Both the position numbers and the translations under genes were made by a program. Source: Apteryx mantelli (Eukaryota; Chordata; Aves; Apterygiformes; Apterygidae). From it: a stretch of 64,000 nt of DNA. Where the stretch lies: positions 576,893 through 640,892 of the forward strand of contig NC_090017.1 of the NCBI RefSeq assembly GCF_036417845.1. Direction: 5' to 3'. Numbering within the stretch: the stretch's first letter is position 1; the number at the start of each line of letters is the position of its first letter. Below, one piece after another: positions 25,020-36,633 of the stretch. The notes under the pieces are model-generated. The model was not told where the DNA came from, did no database searches, and worked only from the letters and a program-made list of their open reading frames with translations.

Positions 25020-27490
25020 CTAGGGCTCGCCCCCGCCACGGTGGCGCCGCCGCCGGCACCTTGCGGCTGCCGTCTTTGCACTTCTGGCAGTAGAAGATGT
25101 CGGGGACGTTGGTCTTCTTGATCTTGCGCAGGAGAGGTGGATCCAGGTGCCGCACTGGTTGCACTCGATCATGGGGCGCCCAGCGAAGGGCTTCTGGCAG
25201 TAGCAGGTGATCAGGTCCCAGGAGTCGTCGCCTGTGGGACGGGCACGGTGGAGCCGGGGCCGGGGCTGCGCCGCCGTGGCCCCCCCGCCGCCACGGCCCC
25301 TCCCCGCTGCCCCCCGCACTCACCCGACTCCACCATGATGTCCTCGTCCATGACCCGCATCTCGCCCTCGCTGGAGCTGCCGTCGCCGTCGCGGCTGGTC
25401 TCGGTGCTGCCGCACTCCTTCCCCTCCCCGCCCCCCTCCAGTTTGCCCCCGGCGCCCGCCGGGTCCCGGGGCTCCGGCGCCCCCCCCCCCACCCCCCGGT
25501 CGCCCGTGGGCGGCGGGTCGCAGCCCCCCGGCGAGGGCAGGGCGTCCTCCTCCTCAGAGTCCGTCTCGCTGGGGGACGCCTTCGGCTTGGCCTCGGCCCG
25601 CTCCGCCTTTTTCAACTTCCTTTTCTTGCTCTTTTTGATGCGGGAGCGTTTCTCACCCGCCGGGTCCCCCCGGTTCCTCTTGCCGCCCGCCCCCCCCCCG
25701 GCACCCCTGGCGCGCCGCCCTCGGCCGCCCGCCGGCTCCGCTTGTCCCTCTTCTTGTTGTTGGCAGCGTCGCCAGGGCCCGGGGCGGCGCGGGGCGCGGG
25801 GGCCAGCGCGGCCGGTGGCTTCCCCGGCGGCTCCAGGTCGAAGAGCGAGTCCTTGAGCTTCATCTTCTCCAGCAGGGAACTGTCGGACTTGAGGCGCCGG
25901 AAGGCCTTCTTCTTGGAGACTTGGCCTTCTTCACGAAGGTCTCGATGGTGTGCAGGTCCGAGTGCGCCGACTCCCAGCCGTCGCTGTCGGCCGCGCTCTC
26001 CGCGCGCAGCGGCGAGTTGGAGCCTGACGGCGTCCAGTCGCTCTCCTGCGGGCACCGGGGCTCAGCGCGGGGGGCCTCCACCGGTCCGGCGTGCCACGCG
26101 CGCGCCCCCCCCCACGCGGGCATACAACGCGGAACTACAGCTCCCGTGATGCCCCGCGCGCCGCGGCTGCGCCGCCCGGAACGCCCCGCCGCGGGGCACG
26201 CCGGGACTTGCAGTCCTCCGCGCCGCCGGCCGCTAAGATGGGGCTCCGCGGGAGGCGCCGCCGCCGCCCCGGCCCCCGCCGCCCCGGCCCCGCCGCCGCG
26301 CTCACCTCCTTGGCGGCGGGATGTAGCCCGCGTAGGCCAGGACGAAGCTGCAGAACTTGTTGAAGTCCTCGATGGTCCGTCGCCGCTTCTCGGGGGGCTG
26401 CGGGGCAGCGGCGGTTTAAAGCGGGAGGTGCCCGGCGGCGGCGGCCGGGGCAGGCGGGGGACCGGGTGGGCGATCGGGTTGGGACCGGCACCTCCGCGGG
26501 GGGGGGGGGAGGGGGGGGAATCCTGGACCGTCGCCGCCGCCGCCCCCTTCCCGGGCAGGAGCCCCCGGTTCCCCCCCCCCCCACCGCCCCAGTTCCCCTC
26601 AACCACCCCCCCAGTTCCTGGTTCCCCCCCAGCCCTATCGGTCCCCCCTGCCGGCTCCCCCCAGCCCCTCCAGCTCCCCCCCCCCCCAGTTTCTCCCGGT
26701 TCTCCCCGACCCTCCCCCGGTTACGGTTCCCTTCCCCGGTTCCCCCCCCCTCACCTGCGTCTCCGTCTTCAGGCTCGGGAGCGGGTCTGCAAAACGGGGG
26801 GGGTGTGTGTGTGTGTGTGTCACACCGGGGGCCTGGAACCGCGGGAGGAGCTGGCGCGGCCCGGACTCACCGGATCCCCCGATACCGGCACCGGGGCCCC
26901 GAACCGGCCCCCGGAAGTGCCCCGGTCCCGAGGCGGCCCCGCCGGCAGCTGAGGGCGTGGCCAGTACCGGACCCCCCCTCCCCGTGCCGGGTCCCCCCCA
27001 CCCCCGGCCGGGACGGAGCGGTCGCCGGTGCCGGGACCCCCCCGGAGCCCCTCGCCGCCCCCCCCGCCTGTGCCGAGGTCCCCTGCGGTGTCCGCCGCGG
27101 CCCCCGGCTCCCCTCCCGGCGGCCCCCGGCTCCCCCCCCCCTCCCGGGACACGCTCCGGTTTCCAGCCCCACTCGGCGCCCCCCCCCCCCGGGGACACGC
27201 CGCCGTCCCCGGTGCCGCCCCCTGGCTGCACCCGCCGGTCCCTGCGCCCCCCTCCCCCCGCGACTGCCCCGGGATCCCGCTCTGCCCGGTCCCTCCGCGA
27301 GACCGGCCGCGGCCCCCGGTTCCCCCCTCCCCGCCAGTGCCGGACCGGCGCTCTCCCCCCTTCCCCCCCCGCCCGGTCCCCCGGTGCCCTAACTCTGCGC
27401 CGGTCCCGGTGCCGCCGGCTTCCCCCCCCCCACTACCCCCCTCCGCCGGGGCCCGCGGCCCCCGGTACCTTCGGGGCCGGGCTCGGCCAT
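25020..27490 (-). CDS. PHF23: PHF23, PHD finger protein 23
   Basis: Minus-strand exons: 27469-27490 (MAEPGPE), 26755-26786, 26306-26397 ([20 protein letters not shown]), 25324-26045 ([35 protein letters not shown], a Lys/Arg-rich segment, then an acidic stretch), 25020-25231 with the PHD finger ([47 protein letters not shown]). The Cys4-His-Cys3 zinc ligands are present. The family reads H3K4me3 and restrains autophagy through LRSAM1. At least four single-base losses break the frame: in IPPPKE (near 26312), between KKAK and SKKKAF (near 25921), in the poly-C run near 25690-25700, and between LSCA and KIKK (near 25128). The exact C terminus is uncertain because two frames compete after CKDG. 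The gene is next to GABARAP as in human 17p13.1. Confidence 0.93.
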
Positions 27491-27639
27491 GGCGGCGGCC
27501 CCGGCGGAGGGGGGTCGAGCGCCCCGGCTCCGTGCGTCTCGCTCCCCGTCCGGTGCCGCCCGACTCCGCTCCCCGCTCGGCTCGCCTCCCCCCTCCCTCC
27601 CCCCGCGCCGGCCGCCCCCGCCCTCCCTCCCGCCGCGCG

Positions 27640-27860
27640 GCACCACGGGATATGCAGTCCGCCGCCGCGGCCCCCCGCCCGCCGCGCCCCGCCGCGGACT
27701 ACAGCTCCCGGCGCACCCCGTGCCGCGCATGCGCGCCCAGCGCCTCCCACCAGCTGCCGCGGGGTGCGCCGGGAGCTGTAGGCCCCCCCTCGCGCGCCCG
27801 CCCCGGCCGGCAAATGGCGGCCGGCCGCGGGGCACGCTGGGAGTTGTAGTCCCGCCCCCC
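27640..27860 (-). promoter_or_regulatory. PHF23 upstream region with three ZNF143-like motifs
   Basis: ACTACAGCTCCC (27698-27709), GGGAGCTGTA (27771-27780) and GGGAGTTGTAGT (27839-27850) match the ACTACAATTCCC core of ZNF143/THAP11 sites in both orientations. A GCGCATGCGC NRF1-type palindrome lies near 27725. They sit 150-370 bp upstream of the PHF23 start. Related strings recur in the PHF23 intron near 26125 and 26200. Confidence 0.6.
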
Positions 27861-27937
27861 TCCCGCCGCACGCCTGGGCCCCCCCCCGACCCTCCCCCCA
27901 CAAACGACTCCCCAGGCGGCTCGGCAGTTCCGTCGTG

Positions 27938-27943
27938 TTTATT
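27938..27943 (-). terminator. GABARAP poly(A) signal
   Basis: Plus TTTATT (minus AATAAA) about 90 bp past the GABARAP stop, followed on minus by GT-rich sequence. Confidence 0.75.
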
Positions 27944-28029
27944 AAGCCCGGGGCCCGCAGGGCCGGGGATACAGGGGGCGCGGGGGAGTCCGGGCGGGCG
28001 CGGGGCCGGGGCCAGGGCCGGGGGGGGGC

Positions 28030-29600
<1,571 letters not shown>

Positions 29601-29705
29601 GTGACTGACGTCACCGCAGGGGGTCACGTGCCGGGATCAAGCAGGGCGGGGAGGGCGGAGCGCGACGTAAACATTGGTGCCACGTGACCGGCGGAACCAA
29701 TGGGA
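29601..29705. promoter_or_regulatory. Compact element: CRE, two CACGTG E-boxes, FOXO-like and CCAAT sites
   Basis: Within about 100 bp lie TGACGTCA (29606-29613), CACGTG in GGTCACGTGCC (29625-29630), GTAAACA (29667-29673), an ATTGG (29673-29677), CACGTG in CCACGTGACC (29681-29686) and CCAAT (29697-29701). It lies 740-840 bp upstream of the GABARAP start. GTCACGTG resembles the TFEB/CLEAR element and GTAAACA the FOXO core, both known regulators of autophagy genes. Function is inferred. Confidence 0.5.
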
Positions 29706-29734
29706 GGCGAGAGTGGGGCGGGAGGGGAACACGG

Positions 29735-29935
29735 ACAGAACCAGGGCCAGACCAAGGGGGGGGGGGGCAAGGACAGAACCACGGCTGGACCCAAGGGGGG
29801 GGCAAGGACAGAACCACAGCCAGATGAAAAGGGGGGGGAAGCAAGGACAGAACCACAGCTGGACTGAAGGGGGGGCAAGGACGGAACCACGGCCGGACGA
29901 AAAGGGGGGGAGCAAAGATGACCGGAATCACAAGA
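29735..29935. repeat. About 38-bp minisatellite between GABARAP and CTDNEP1
   Basis: Five units of GGACAGAACCACGGCTGGAC plus a variable poly-G spacer (AAAAGGGGGGG). Confidence 0.8.
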
Positions 29936-30423
29936 TTGGGGGGGGGGGGCAGAGCAGCCCCCACCAGCCCAGAGAGCTGCTCCTGCCCCCCCGCAGGACC
30001 CAGGCATCCAGGCAGAAAGGCTCCGGCGGCTCCCACTGCGGCTGCCGGACGAGGGAGTCGCCCGGAGCCTCCGGCCCGCAGCAGTGGCGGGGAGGGAAGA
30101 CAAACTCCCCCCCAGCGACAGAAAGGGACGAAGACGCTGCACGTGGGACCAAGGTCTTTTAAAAATAAGAGGCCGGGGCCAGCATTGCCCGTGCGTCCAT
30201 GTCCGTGCGTCCGGCCGGGAGGGGGGCGCGCGGGCGGCGCTCTCGTTAGCCCCTGCTTCGTCCGCGCCGAGCGGGCTCCGCCGTTCCAGGCACGCAGCGT
30301 TCACGCTCCTCCCTGCGGGGGGAAGCTCCGCCCCCTCCTGCAGGCTCCACCCCCGCACGGGGCCGGCAAGGGGGGGGTCAGGCCGGGCTGGGCCCGTCCG
30401 CGGCGCGGCGGCAGGGGCTGCCG
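29936..30423 (-). other. CTDNEP1 3' UTR and flank
   Basis: No exon is visible. Plus CTTTTAAAAATAAGAGG near 30155 gives a weak AT-rich tract on minus without a canonical AATAAA, so the poly(A) site is undefined. Confidence 0.4.
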
Positions 30424-32785
30424 TCACCACAGCCGGTGCTGGTGCAGGTTGCGGCTCAGGACTGAGCGGACATCGGCGGTGAACCTGCGGGGGGAGCGGG
30501 GGGGTGTCAGAGCAGGGCCCAGGCGTCAGGCCGCCCCCCCCAGCCCCCCCACGCTGCCCCTCACCTCAAGGCGTCCAGCATGGGCAGCAAGTTGAGCAGC
30601 GCCGTGTCGCTGGGGTCGCTGAACCACGACTTGATGGGGATGGCGTTATCTGCGGGGGAACGGTGAGTGGGGGCCGGCTCGGAAACCTGGGCCCCACCTG
30701 GTGGGGGGGAGGGCAGGGGAGCCCCGGACACCTGGGCCCTACCTGGGTGGCTCCTGTAGGCCCCCGGGGAGTTGTCGAGGATGACGATGCTGGAGAGGTC
30801 GCTGTGCACCACCGACAGGTCCTTGATGTAGCTGCCCAGCTCCAGGGTGCAGTGCTGCCGCCAGGGGGGTGGGGGGCTCAGACCCCGCCCCCAGCACTGG
30901 CCCCGCCCCAGGACCACCCCCATTAGCCACACCCCATGGGGTCACCCAGCTTGGCTCCGCCCTGAGGCCTGAGCTGCCACCGCCCCCCCAGCCCAGATCC
31001 CGCCCCCCACAACAGCTGCCCAGGCCTGCAGGGAAGCCCCGCCCCTGCCCAAGCCCCACCCCATTAGCCACACCCCTTGGAGATCACCCAGCTTGGCCCC
31101 ACCCCCAGCCCCATCTGTCTCCGCCCCCAGCCCCACTCCCACCTCCCATAGCAGCTGCCCAGGCCTGCAGAGAAGTCCCACCCCCTGCCCCAATTAGCCC
31201 CACCCCTCTGATCTCACCCAGTGTGGCCCCACCCCCATTAGCCTCACCCTCTATGGCCTCACCCAGCTTGGCCCCGCCCCCAGCCCAGCTCCTGCCCCCC
31301 AGCAGCAGCTGCCCAGGCCTGCAGGGAAGCCCCGCCCCTGCCCCAGGCCCCACCCACATTAGCCCCGCCCCATGGCCCCACCCCCACCTGCCGGTAGTAG
31401 CGCCGGTTGAGGATGCTGCGGTTGTTGTCCAGCTTGTCGGCCACGGCGGAGCCGTAGATCTCCATGCTGGCCGTGAACACCACCAGCTCGTACCACTGGC
31501 TCACCTGGGGGCGGCGGGGGGGGGCGCTGGGGCAGCGGCGGGGCCCGGGGGGGCCACGCCGGCGGCCGGGGGGGCGGGGGGGGCCCCGGGGGGCTCCGGC
31601 ACTCACCACCTCCAGGAAGAAGTCCACGTGGGGTCTCTTATGTACAAAAAAACGGACGGGGTGTTTGTCGATGACGACCTGGGGGGTGTACGGCAGCGTG
31701 AGCGGGGGGCGCCAGGCCCGCGCAGGGTCCCGATGCCCGGGAGGCCCCTCGCCGTGCTCCCCCCGTCCCCACCGGGCCCCCGACCTTGAGGATGAAGTCA
31801 GGGGGAGTCCCTGGGCGCACGGTGGGCCGCAGCACGCCGTCGTGGTGGGAGTGGATCAGGGTCTCGTCCAGGTCCAGCACCAGGATCTTCCGCTTCACCT
31901 GGTCTGTGGGGGATCAGGAGGTGTTGGGGGGGGCGCCAACCCCCCCCCGACTTGGGGAGCCCCCGAACGGGGTCCAGGAGCCCCTTCCCCTCCCCGGCAC
32001 TCACTGAGGCGGTTGCGGGAGACGGGGGACAGTGGCAGCACATCGTAACGCACTGTCTGGTACTGGATCACCTGCGAGAGGGGCCGGGGGGGGCGTCAGG
32101 GGGGTGGGGGGGCCATCCGCTGCACCTGCAACCCCCCCGGCCACTGGGACCCCCGCAGGCTGCTGCGGGACGGACAGATGCGTCCCCTGCGTGGGCCCTG
32201 GCGTCCGACTCCCCTCCGCAAGCCCAGAATAGCCATGGCCACGGGGGGGGGAACGACCAGATTTCCCCCCCCCCGGCTAAATCAGTCCTCTCACCTGCTG
32301 CTCCTCGTCAGGCCGCCCGCTCCCGGACACCGGGGCCCCGGCATGCACGGGGGGCCCCCCCCCGGCGAAGGGGCACCCGCCAGTCCCCAAACACCCCCCA
32401 CGGCAGCTCCCACCCCTCGGGGCCAGTCCTGGCCCCCCCCGGGCCGATCCCAGGGCCCCGAGGACCCTCCTGCCCGTGCCCCCCCCCCGCCCAGGGGGGA
32501 TCCCGGTGCCCCCGGGCCGTGTCCGCCTCCCCGGCCGGTCCCGGTACTCACAGCCCTGCCCCGACCCCATCCCATCCCGTCCCGGTACTCACGGCGCGGC
32601 CCGGCCCCGGCCCCATCCCGGCCCGTCCCGGTACTCACGGTGCGGCCCGGCCCCATCCCGTCCCGGCCCGGCCCGGTACTCACGGTGCGGACCTGCCGCC
32701 GCAGCATGTACAGCAGGAAGCTCCAGAGCTTGGTGGCGAAGGCCACGAAGGTGCGGAGCCCCAGCAGACACTGGGTCCGCATCAT
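30424..32785 (-). CDS. CTDNEP1: CTDNEP1 (Dullard), nuclear-envelope phosphatase 1
   Basis: Eight minus-strand exons in one intact frame: 32684-32785, 32005-32071, 31785-31903, 31607-31678, 31388-31504, 30743-30854, 30565-30649, 30424-30484. They total 735 nt, that is 244 residues, the same length as human. The N terminus [20 protein letters not shown] begins the membrane helix. [20 protein letters not shown] holds the DxDxT catalytic signature of FCP/SCP-type HAD phosphatases, and [13 protein letters not shown] the conserved downstream Asp. With its partner CNEP1R1 it dephosphorylates lipins at the ER/nuclear envelope and also affects BMP signalling. It is nearly identical to the human protein, which shows that base accuracy is good here, in contrast to GABARAP a few kb away. 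Confidence 0.97.
30890..31387. repeat. About 110-bp tandem repeats in CTDNEP1 intron 5
   Basis: Four to five imperfect units combining CCCCATTAGCCACACCCC, CACCCAGCTTGGCCCCGCC and GCAGCTGCCCAGGCCTGCAG fill the intron between exons at 31388 and 30854. Confidence 0.8.
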
Positions 32786-33049
32786 CCCGGCCCCGCCGCC
32801 GCCGCCGCCCCCCGCCCGGCCCAGCTCCGCCAGCTTCGGCAAGGGCCCCGCCGGCGGCGGCGGCCGCGGGGCTGCGCTGCGGCGGCCGCGGGGCCCCCGC
32901 GCCCGCCCGGGCCGCCCGCGGGGCTCCGGCGCCCGCTGAGCGCGGCCGCTACCGGGGCGCGTCCCCGGCGCCGCCCGCCGCCATCGCGCCCCCGCCCCTC
33001 CCCTCCCACCGCGGCCGCCGCTCGCCGCTCGCCGCCGGCGGATTCACTT

Positions 33050-33270
33050 CCGGCTCAAGCGCTTCCGGGGCGCGGGGCGCGGCGCCAAAGGCGGCCGCGA
33101 GGGGCGGGACGGGGGAGGAAGAGGGAGGGTGCCGCTGCCCCGCCCCCGAAAGTGCGCATGCGCAACCGGCCGAGGGGCGCCGGGGCGAGGCCCCGGCTCG
33201 CCGGAGGGGCGGGACCCCCCTCGGGGGCGTGTCCGCCAGCAGGACCGGCGGTGACGTCACGAGAGGCGGT
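33050..33270 (-). promoter_or_regulatory. CTDNEP1 distal promoter: NRF1 palindrome and CRE
   Basis: A perfect TGCGCATGCGCA (33153-33164, NRF1 consensus) and TGACGTCA (33252-33259) lie in a CpG-rich block upstream of the CTDNEP1 start at 32785. Motif matches are direct; use is inferred. Confidence 0.5.
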
Positions 33271-33359
33271 CAATGGAAATTAGAAGGCGTGGCCACGGCG
33301 ATGGGGGCGTGGCCTGACCCTCCCGGGGTGGGGGCGGGCAGGTCCCGACTCACCCCAGA

Positions 33360-33600
33360 AGCAGCAGCGGCTCCCAGGCAGGGGGCCCAGGTGTCCGGGC
33401 CCTTCCCCACCCCCCCGCAGGGACCCAGGCGTCCTGCTTCCCCCCCACACACCCCCCCAGGCTCCTGGGTGCCCCCCCCTCAAAGGACCCAGGTGTCCGG
33501 GCCTCCCCCCCCCCCCAGGGACCCAGGCGTCCGGGACCCTCCCCCAGACCCCCCCAGGCATCTGGGCCCCCCCAAAGGAGCACGCGTGGGCGAGAGGCAG
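33360..33600. repeat. GGGACCCAGGCGTCCGGG repeats between ELP5 and CTDNEP1
   Basis: Five copies of the dispersed motif, in the reverse orientation to those at 17.1-17.9 kb, spaced about 35-50 bp with poly-C spacers. Confidence 0.75.
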
Positions 33601-33607
33601 TCGGTGG

Positions 33608-33613
33608 TTTATT
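33608..33613 (-). terminator. ELP5 poly(A) signal
   Basis: Plus TTTATT (minus CCAATAAACC) 56 bp beyond the ELP5 stop codon, a typical distance for a short 3' UTR. Confidence 0.75.
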
Positions 33614-33668
33614 GGGGACCCCCCGTACCCCCCCGCCCCCCCCACAGCTGGAGGAGGGCGGGGGGGGG

Positions 33669-36234
33669 TCACACATCCAGGTCGTCGTCTGGGTCCTCCG
33701 GGTCTGGACCGTCGGGGTCCTCTGGGGCGGCTGGGAGGGTCCCTGGCGTCTGGAGCAGGGCCGACTGCCTGGGGGGGGGCAGTAGGTGAGGGGGGGCTGC
33801 GGGCCCCCCTTGCCCCCCCCAGATCCCCCCCTGCTTACTTGTGGGCGCTGAAGGCGTAGGGGGGGAGCACGGCCGCCCGGGCCGCCCGCTCGGCCGCCGA
33901 CAGCCGCAGGCTGAAGGTCAGGGGAGCCAGGGGGGCCTGGGGTGGAGGGAGGCCCCCCCGGGGGGCCCCGGCGTCCGGCCCCCCCCCCGCGGGGGGGCTC
34001 CCCGGCACGTCCCCCAGCGCCTGCAGGCTGCCGTCGGGCAGGAGGCAGAAATATTCATCCTGGGGGGGGGGAAAAGGGGCGGCCGTGAGCCGGGGTGAGG
34101 GGTGCCAGGACCCCCTCCCGCTCCTCCCCCCCCCGCACCCACCTTGGTGGTGAGCGCCCCCCCCCGGGAGCGGCTGAGGATGGCGGCGCGGCGGGGGCCA
34201 GCGGCGAGGGGGGGCACCGGTCCCGGGGCCACCACGGCCCCCGCCTGGGCCGCCAGCGCTGCCACCAGCCCCGGCGGGTGCAGGTCGCCGTGCAGCAGGG
34301 CCACCAGGCGGGTCGCCGGGCCTGGGGGGGGGAAATGTGAGGGGGGGCCCAGGCATCCGGGGAGCCCAGGCATCTGAGGTGGGGCCCAGGCATCCGGGGG
34401 GGGGCCCAGGCGTCCAGGGAGCCCAGGTGTCGGGGGGGGGGGAACAGGGGACCCAAGTGTCCGGGGGGCCCCAGGCCTCCGGGGGGGACCCAGGTGTCTG
34501 GGGAGGGACGCAGGTGTCCCGAGGGGACCCAGGTGTCCTGATGGGGATCCAGTCATCTCAGGGAAGGGCCCAGGCGTCCAGGGGAGGGCACAGGCATTGG
34601 GGGGAGCCCAGGCGTCCCGGGAAAGGGCCTAGGCATCCTGGGAGGGTCCCAGGCGTTGGGAGGGGGCCCCAGGTGTCCCAAGGGGACCCAGGTGTCCTGA
34701 GGGGGGCCCAGGCCTTTTGGGGAAGGGCCCAGGCGTCCAGGGGACCCACCTGTGCCGCGGGGGGACGCAGCAGGGCCCGCAAGGCTTGGCAGAGCTGGGG
34801 GGGGGGCAGGCGCAGCAGCAGCCAGCTCAGCGAGTCCAGCAGCAGCGTCAGGGGCCCCCCCGGGAGCCCCCGCGGCCCCCGTGGCCCCGCGAAGTCACCT
34901 GCCCGGACGCCGGGGCCCTCGTCGCTCCAGCCCAGCGGGTCGCTGAAGCCGTCCCGGTAGAGCAGCCTGCGGGGGGGGAAGGGGGGGGTTAGCGCCAGCC
35001 CCATGGCACCCCACGGTGCGGGGGCGGGACACGGGGGGGGGGACACAGACTCACCGGGCGCCGACATCGGGGCTCAGCCCGGCCCCGAACTGCTCCGGGG
35101 AGATGTCGAAGGGCACCACGAGGACGCGCTCACCCCTGCGGCGCCGTGGTCAGCGGGGCGCCCCACGGCCGGGCCCCACGGCCGAGCCCCCCCGCACCCC
35201 CCCCTCACCTCTGCACTGCCGCTGTCGCAAAGGCCTGGAGCAGGCTGCGGCCCTCACACGCGGCGCTGTCTGGGGGCAGGCGAGCTGTGCTGCTGCTGCC
35301 CCACGGCTCCCCAGAGCCCCCTGGTGCCCCCCACCCTGGCCCACGGCACCCCCCCACCCTGCCCCATGGAGCCCCAGAGCCCCACCGTGCCCCAGAACCC
35401 TACAGCACCCCACACCCTGCCCCATGGTACCCCGAGCCCTACAGCACCCCCCACCCTGCCCCATAGCCCCACGGCGCCCCACAGCACCCTGCAGTCCCTC
35501 CATGGCACCCCCCACCTTGCCCCATGGTACCCCGGGGCCCCACAGCACCTCTCACCCTGCCCTGCGGTACCCGGAGCCCCACAGCGCCCCCCACCCTGCC
35601 CCATGGCACCCCAAAGCCCCACAGCACCCCGCAGCCTCCCCTATGGCACCCCCCACCCTGCCCCATGGTACCCCGGGGCCCCACAGCACCCCTCACCCTG
35701 ACCCGCGGTACCCCGAGCCCCACAGCGCCCCCCACCCTGCCCCATGGCACCCCAAAGTCCCCCAGCACCCCCCACCCTGACCCATGGCACCCCAAAGCCC
35801 CACAGCACCCCGCAGCCTCCCTATGGCACCCCCCACCCTGCCCCATGGTACCCCGGGTCCCCACAGCGCCCCCCACCCTGCCCCATGGCACCCCAAAGCC
35901 CCACAGCACCCCGCAGCCTCCCTATGGCACCCCCCACCCTGCCCCATGGTACCCCGGGGCCCTACAGCACCCCCCACCCTGCCCCACAGCGCCCCACAGC
36001 CCCTCCATGGCACCCCCCACCTTGCCCCATGGCACCCCGGGGCCCCACAGCACCTCTCACCCTGCCCCGCGGTACCCCGAGCCCCACAGCGCCCCCCACC
36101 CTGCCCATGGCACCCGAAAGTCCCCCAGCACCCCGCAGCCTCCCCTATGGCACCCCCCACCCTGCCCCCGGCCCCGCCGCACCCCGCACGAGCACCAGCC
36201 CCTCCGCGCCGCCCGCCACCAGCTCCGCCAGCAT
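33669..36234 (-). CDS. ELP5: ELP5, Elongator complex subunit 5
   Basis: Minus-strand exons: 36183-36234 (MLAELVAGGAEGLVLVR), 35209-35269 (DSAACEGRSLLQAF), 35055-35135 (ERVLVVPFDISPEQFGAGLS), 34750-34966 (LLYRDGFSDPLGW, LTLLLDSLSWLLLRLPPPQL), 34143-34321 (RLVALLHGDLHPPGLVAAL), 33839-34059 (DEYFCLLPDGSLQAL, APLTFSLRLSAAERAAR), 33669-33768 (acidic C terminus EDPDGPDPEDPDDDLDV). LDSLSWLLLRL and the acidic EDPDDDLD tail identify ELP5, a RecA-like-fold subunit of the Elp4-5-6 ring that supports wobble-uridine tRNA modification. Exons total 911 nt, one short of a whole frame; the mismatch falls at the exon 4/exon 5 junction (near 34321), probably one lost G. Human ELP5 is, from memory, divergent from CTDNEP1; here they share a strand. 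Confidence 0.93.
34335..34748. repeat. GGGCCCAGGCGTCC repeats in ELP5 intron 4
   Basis: Sixteen or more imperfect 20-30-bp units of GGGCCCAGGCATCCGGGG and GGACCCAGGTGTCC type, the same dispersed family in reverse orientation. Confidence 0.85.
35285..36168. repeat. About 40-bp minisatellite filling ELP5 intron 1
   Basis: Around 20 units of CACCCCCCACCCTGCCCCAT plus GGTACCCCGGGGCCCCACAG; phases of GGTACC and GGCACC variants alternate. It is nearly the entire intron between exons 1 and 2. Confidence 0.9.
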
Positions 36235-36249
36235 CGCCGAGCCGCCGGC

Positions 36250-36385
36250 GCCTCCGTGACGTCACCGTACGGCGGCCGAGCAGCCCCCTCAGCTCCGCCC
36301 GCCACCAGCTCCTCCCGATGACGTCACTGTACGGCACAGGAGCGCCAGGGACGGGGCCCCACGAGGGCGCCGCCATCTTGGCAAC
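36250..36385 (-). promoter_or_regulatory. ELP5 promoter with duplicated CRE
   Basis: TGACGTCA occurs at 36257-36264 and 36319-36326, each within a duplicated 60-bp block that also contains part of the start-proximal CGCCACCAGCTCC string. CGCCATCTTGGC near 36370 fits a YY1 site. All lie within 150 bp of the ELP5 start codon. Confidence 0.6.
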
Positions 36386-36611
36386 GGACGGCCGCGGGCG
36401 GGGGGGGGAGGTCGCCGTTTTTGTGCCAAAAAAAAAGAGAAATCGGGGTTTGGAGGCGGGAGAGGAGCCCGGCAGGAGAGCGGCCGCCTCCCCGGGAGCC
36501 AGCAGCGAGTCGTGGCTGCGCCCCGAGGGCCGCCAGGCAGCGGGAGAAGAGGTCAAACACACAAAACGCTCGAAAAATAGGCAAAAAAGGGTTGAAAACA
36601 CAGAAAACGCC

Positions 36612-36617
36612 TTTATT
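36612..36617 (-). terminator. CLDN7 poly(A) signal
   Basis: Plus TTTATT (minus AATAAA) only 17 bp past the CLDN7 stop, implying a very short 3' UTR. Confidence 0.7.
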
Positions 36618-36633
36618 TGGGTGCAAAGGGGGC

